Positions 15,792 to 16,093 of a DNA stretch of 16,093 nucleotides are shown piece after piece (positions within the stretch are counted from its first letter, which is position 1; every line of letters starts with the position of its first letter). Below the pieces are notes generated by a model. That model made no database searches. It was not told where the DNA came from and was given only the letters and a program-made list of their open reading frames with translations. The position numbers were made by a program, and so were the translations under genes. The DNA is taken from contig JAEYOL010000119.1 in assembly GCA_023411775.1 (NCBI GenBank), forward strand, positions 1 through 16,093, read 5' to 3'. The stretch comes from Bacteroidota bacterium (lineage in GTDB: Bacteria; Bacteroidota; Bacteroidia; Chitinophagales; Chitinophagaceae).

Positions 15792-15799
15792 CAAAAGTA
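15792..15799 (-). promoter_or_regulatory. -7-like box of the oxidoreductase gene
   Basis: On the minus strand TACTTTTG fits TAnnTTTG. It lies 26 bases before the ATG at 15765, giving a leader of about 20 nt. No clear -33 element is seen; the upstream flank enters the 113-bp tandem repeat. Confidence 0.4.
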
Positions 15800-15830
15800 T
15801 AGGATTGAGGCCACAGATTGTACGGATGAG

Positions 15831-16093
15831 TGGCCACGAATAGCACGAATTACACGAATACTATTTATCTGTGTCCTTCGTGACATCCTCCGTGTTCTCC
15901 GTGTCCAAAAAAGCTTGCCACGGATTACACGGTTGGGTTGAGGTGGCCACGAATAGCACGAATTACACGAATACTATTTCTCTGTGTCCTTCGTGCCATC
16001 CTCCGTGTTCTCCGTGTCCAAAAAAGCTTGCCACGGATTACACGGTTGGGTTGAGGTGGCCACGAATAGTACGAATCACACGAATACTATTTC
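15831..16093. repeat. 113-bp tandem repeat, about 2.3 copies, open at the window end
   Basis: Units start at 15831, 15944 and 16057 with TGGCCACGAAT and have an exact period of 113 bp. The third is cut by the window end. Units 1 and 2 differ at two seen positions (TTTATC against TTTCTC, GACATC against GCCATC); unit 3 differs at two positions in its first 37 bases. Each unit contains short direct repeats of CACGAAT and CCGTGT. It can also form a hairpin between CACGAA..ACAC and GTGT..TTCGTG (15844-15882, repeated at 15957-15995), and a second between CCGTG and CACGG around an AAAAAAGCTT loop. No gene is visible in it. Similar CACGAAT/CCGTGT sequences are scattered in many Bacteroidota genomes. 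Confidence 0.85.

Noticed and set aside
15766..15846. N-terminal extension of the oxidoreductase by 27 residues
   Set aside because: The family start is MIRIGLIKEGK at 15765; the extension covers the promoter-like box and enters the tandem repeat.

Overview
The window looks like chromosomal DNA from a Bacteroidota member, most likely of the Chitinophagaceae type. Supporting signs are moderate GC content, gene starts without Shine-Dalgarno sequences, TAnnTTTG promoter-like boxes just before several start codons, and lipoproteins with Bacteroidota-style lipoboxes. One lipoprotein also carries a surface-export-like motif, and there are many GTCCC-type intergenic hairpins. The genus call is an inference from sequence style, not from a marker gene.

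Layout. Bases 1-685 hold two direct copies of a non-coding MITE-like element. Its ~75-90 bp imperfect terminal inverted repeats each contain two short hairpins. Bases 686-827 are the control region of the next operon, with two perfect dyads and a promoter-like box. Bases 828-6205 are the complete plus-strand operon imuA-imuB-dnaE2, the SOS-type mutagenic translesion synthesis module. It is followed directly, in the same frame, by a promoterless C-terminal remnant of an SGNH/GDSL hydrolase (6206-6427).

Bases 6456-11319 are a minus-strand block. In transcription order it encodes a large lipoprotein joining a GHL10 glycoside hydrolase-like domain, an Fn3-like segment and a peptidoglycan amidase; a DUF6252-like lipoprotein; a DUF2200 protein; a small outer-membrane/secreted protein; a VOC-family protein; and an unrecognised lipoprotein. 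A long nested inverted repeat lies immediately before the start of the last gene.

From 11431 the plus strand carries a MacB/FtsX-type ABC permease without its ATPase, then tsaD and trmN6, two tRNA A37-modifying enzymes. Facing them is a minus-strand NAD(P)-dependent oxidoreductase of the alanine dehydrogenase / lysine-ketoglutarate reductase fold (14560-15765). Its upstream region dissolves into a 113-bp tandem repeat that runs off the window end.

The clearest functional units are the mutasome operon and the amidase-GHL10 fusion, in which one domain would make the substrate of the other. The tsaD-trmN6 pair is a plausible tRNA anticodon-loop unit. No phage, CRISPR, rRNA or tRNA gene was seen. 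The most unusual points are the MITE-like pair beside the mutasome, the SGNH remnant on its other side, the nested inverted repeat at 7058-7165, and the GHL10-amidase fusion.
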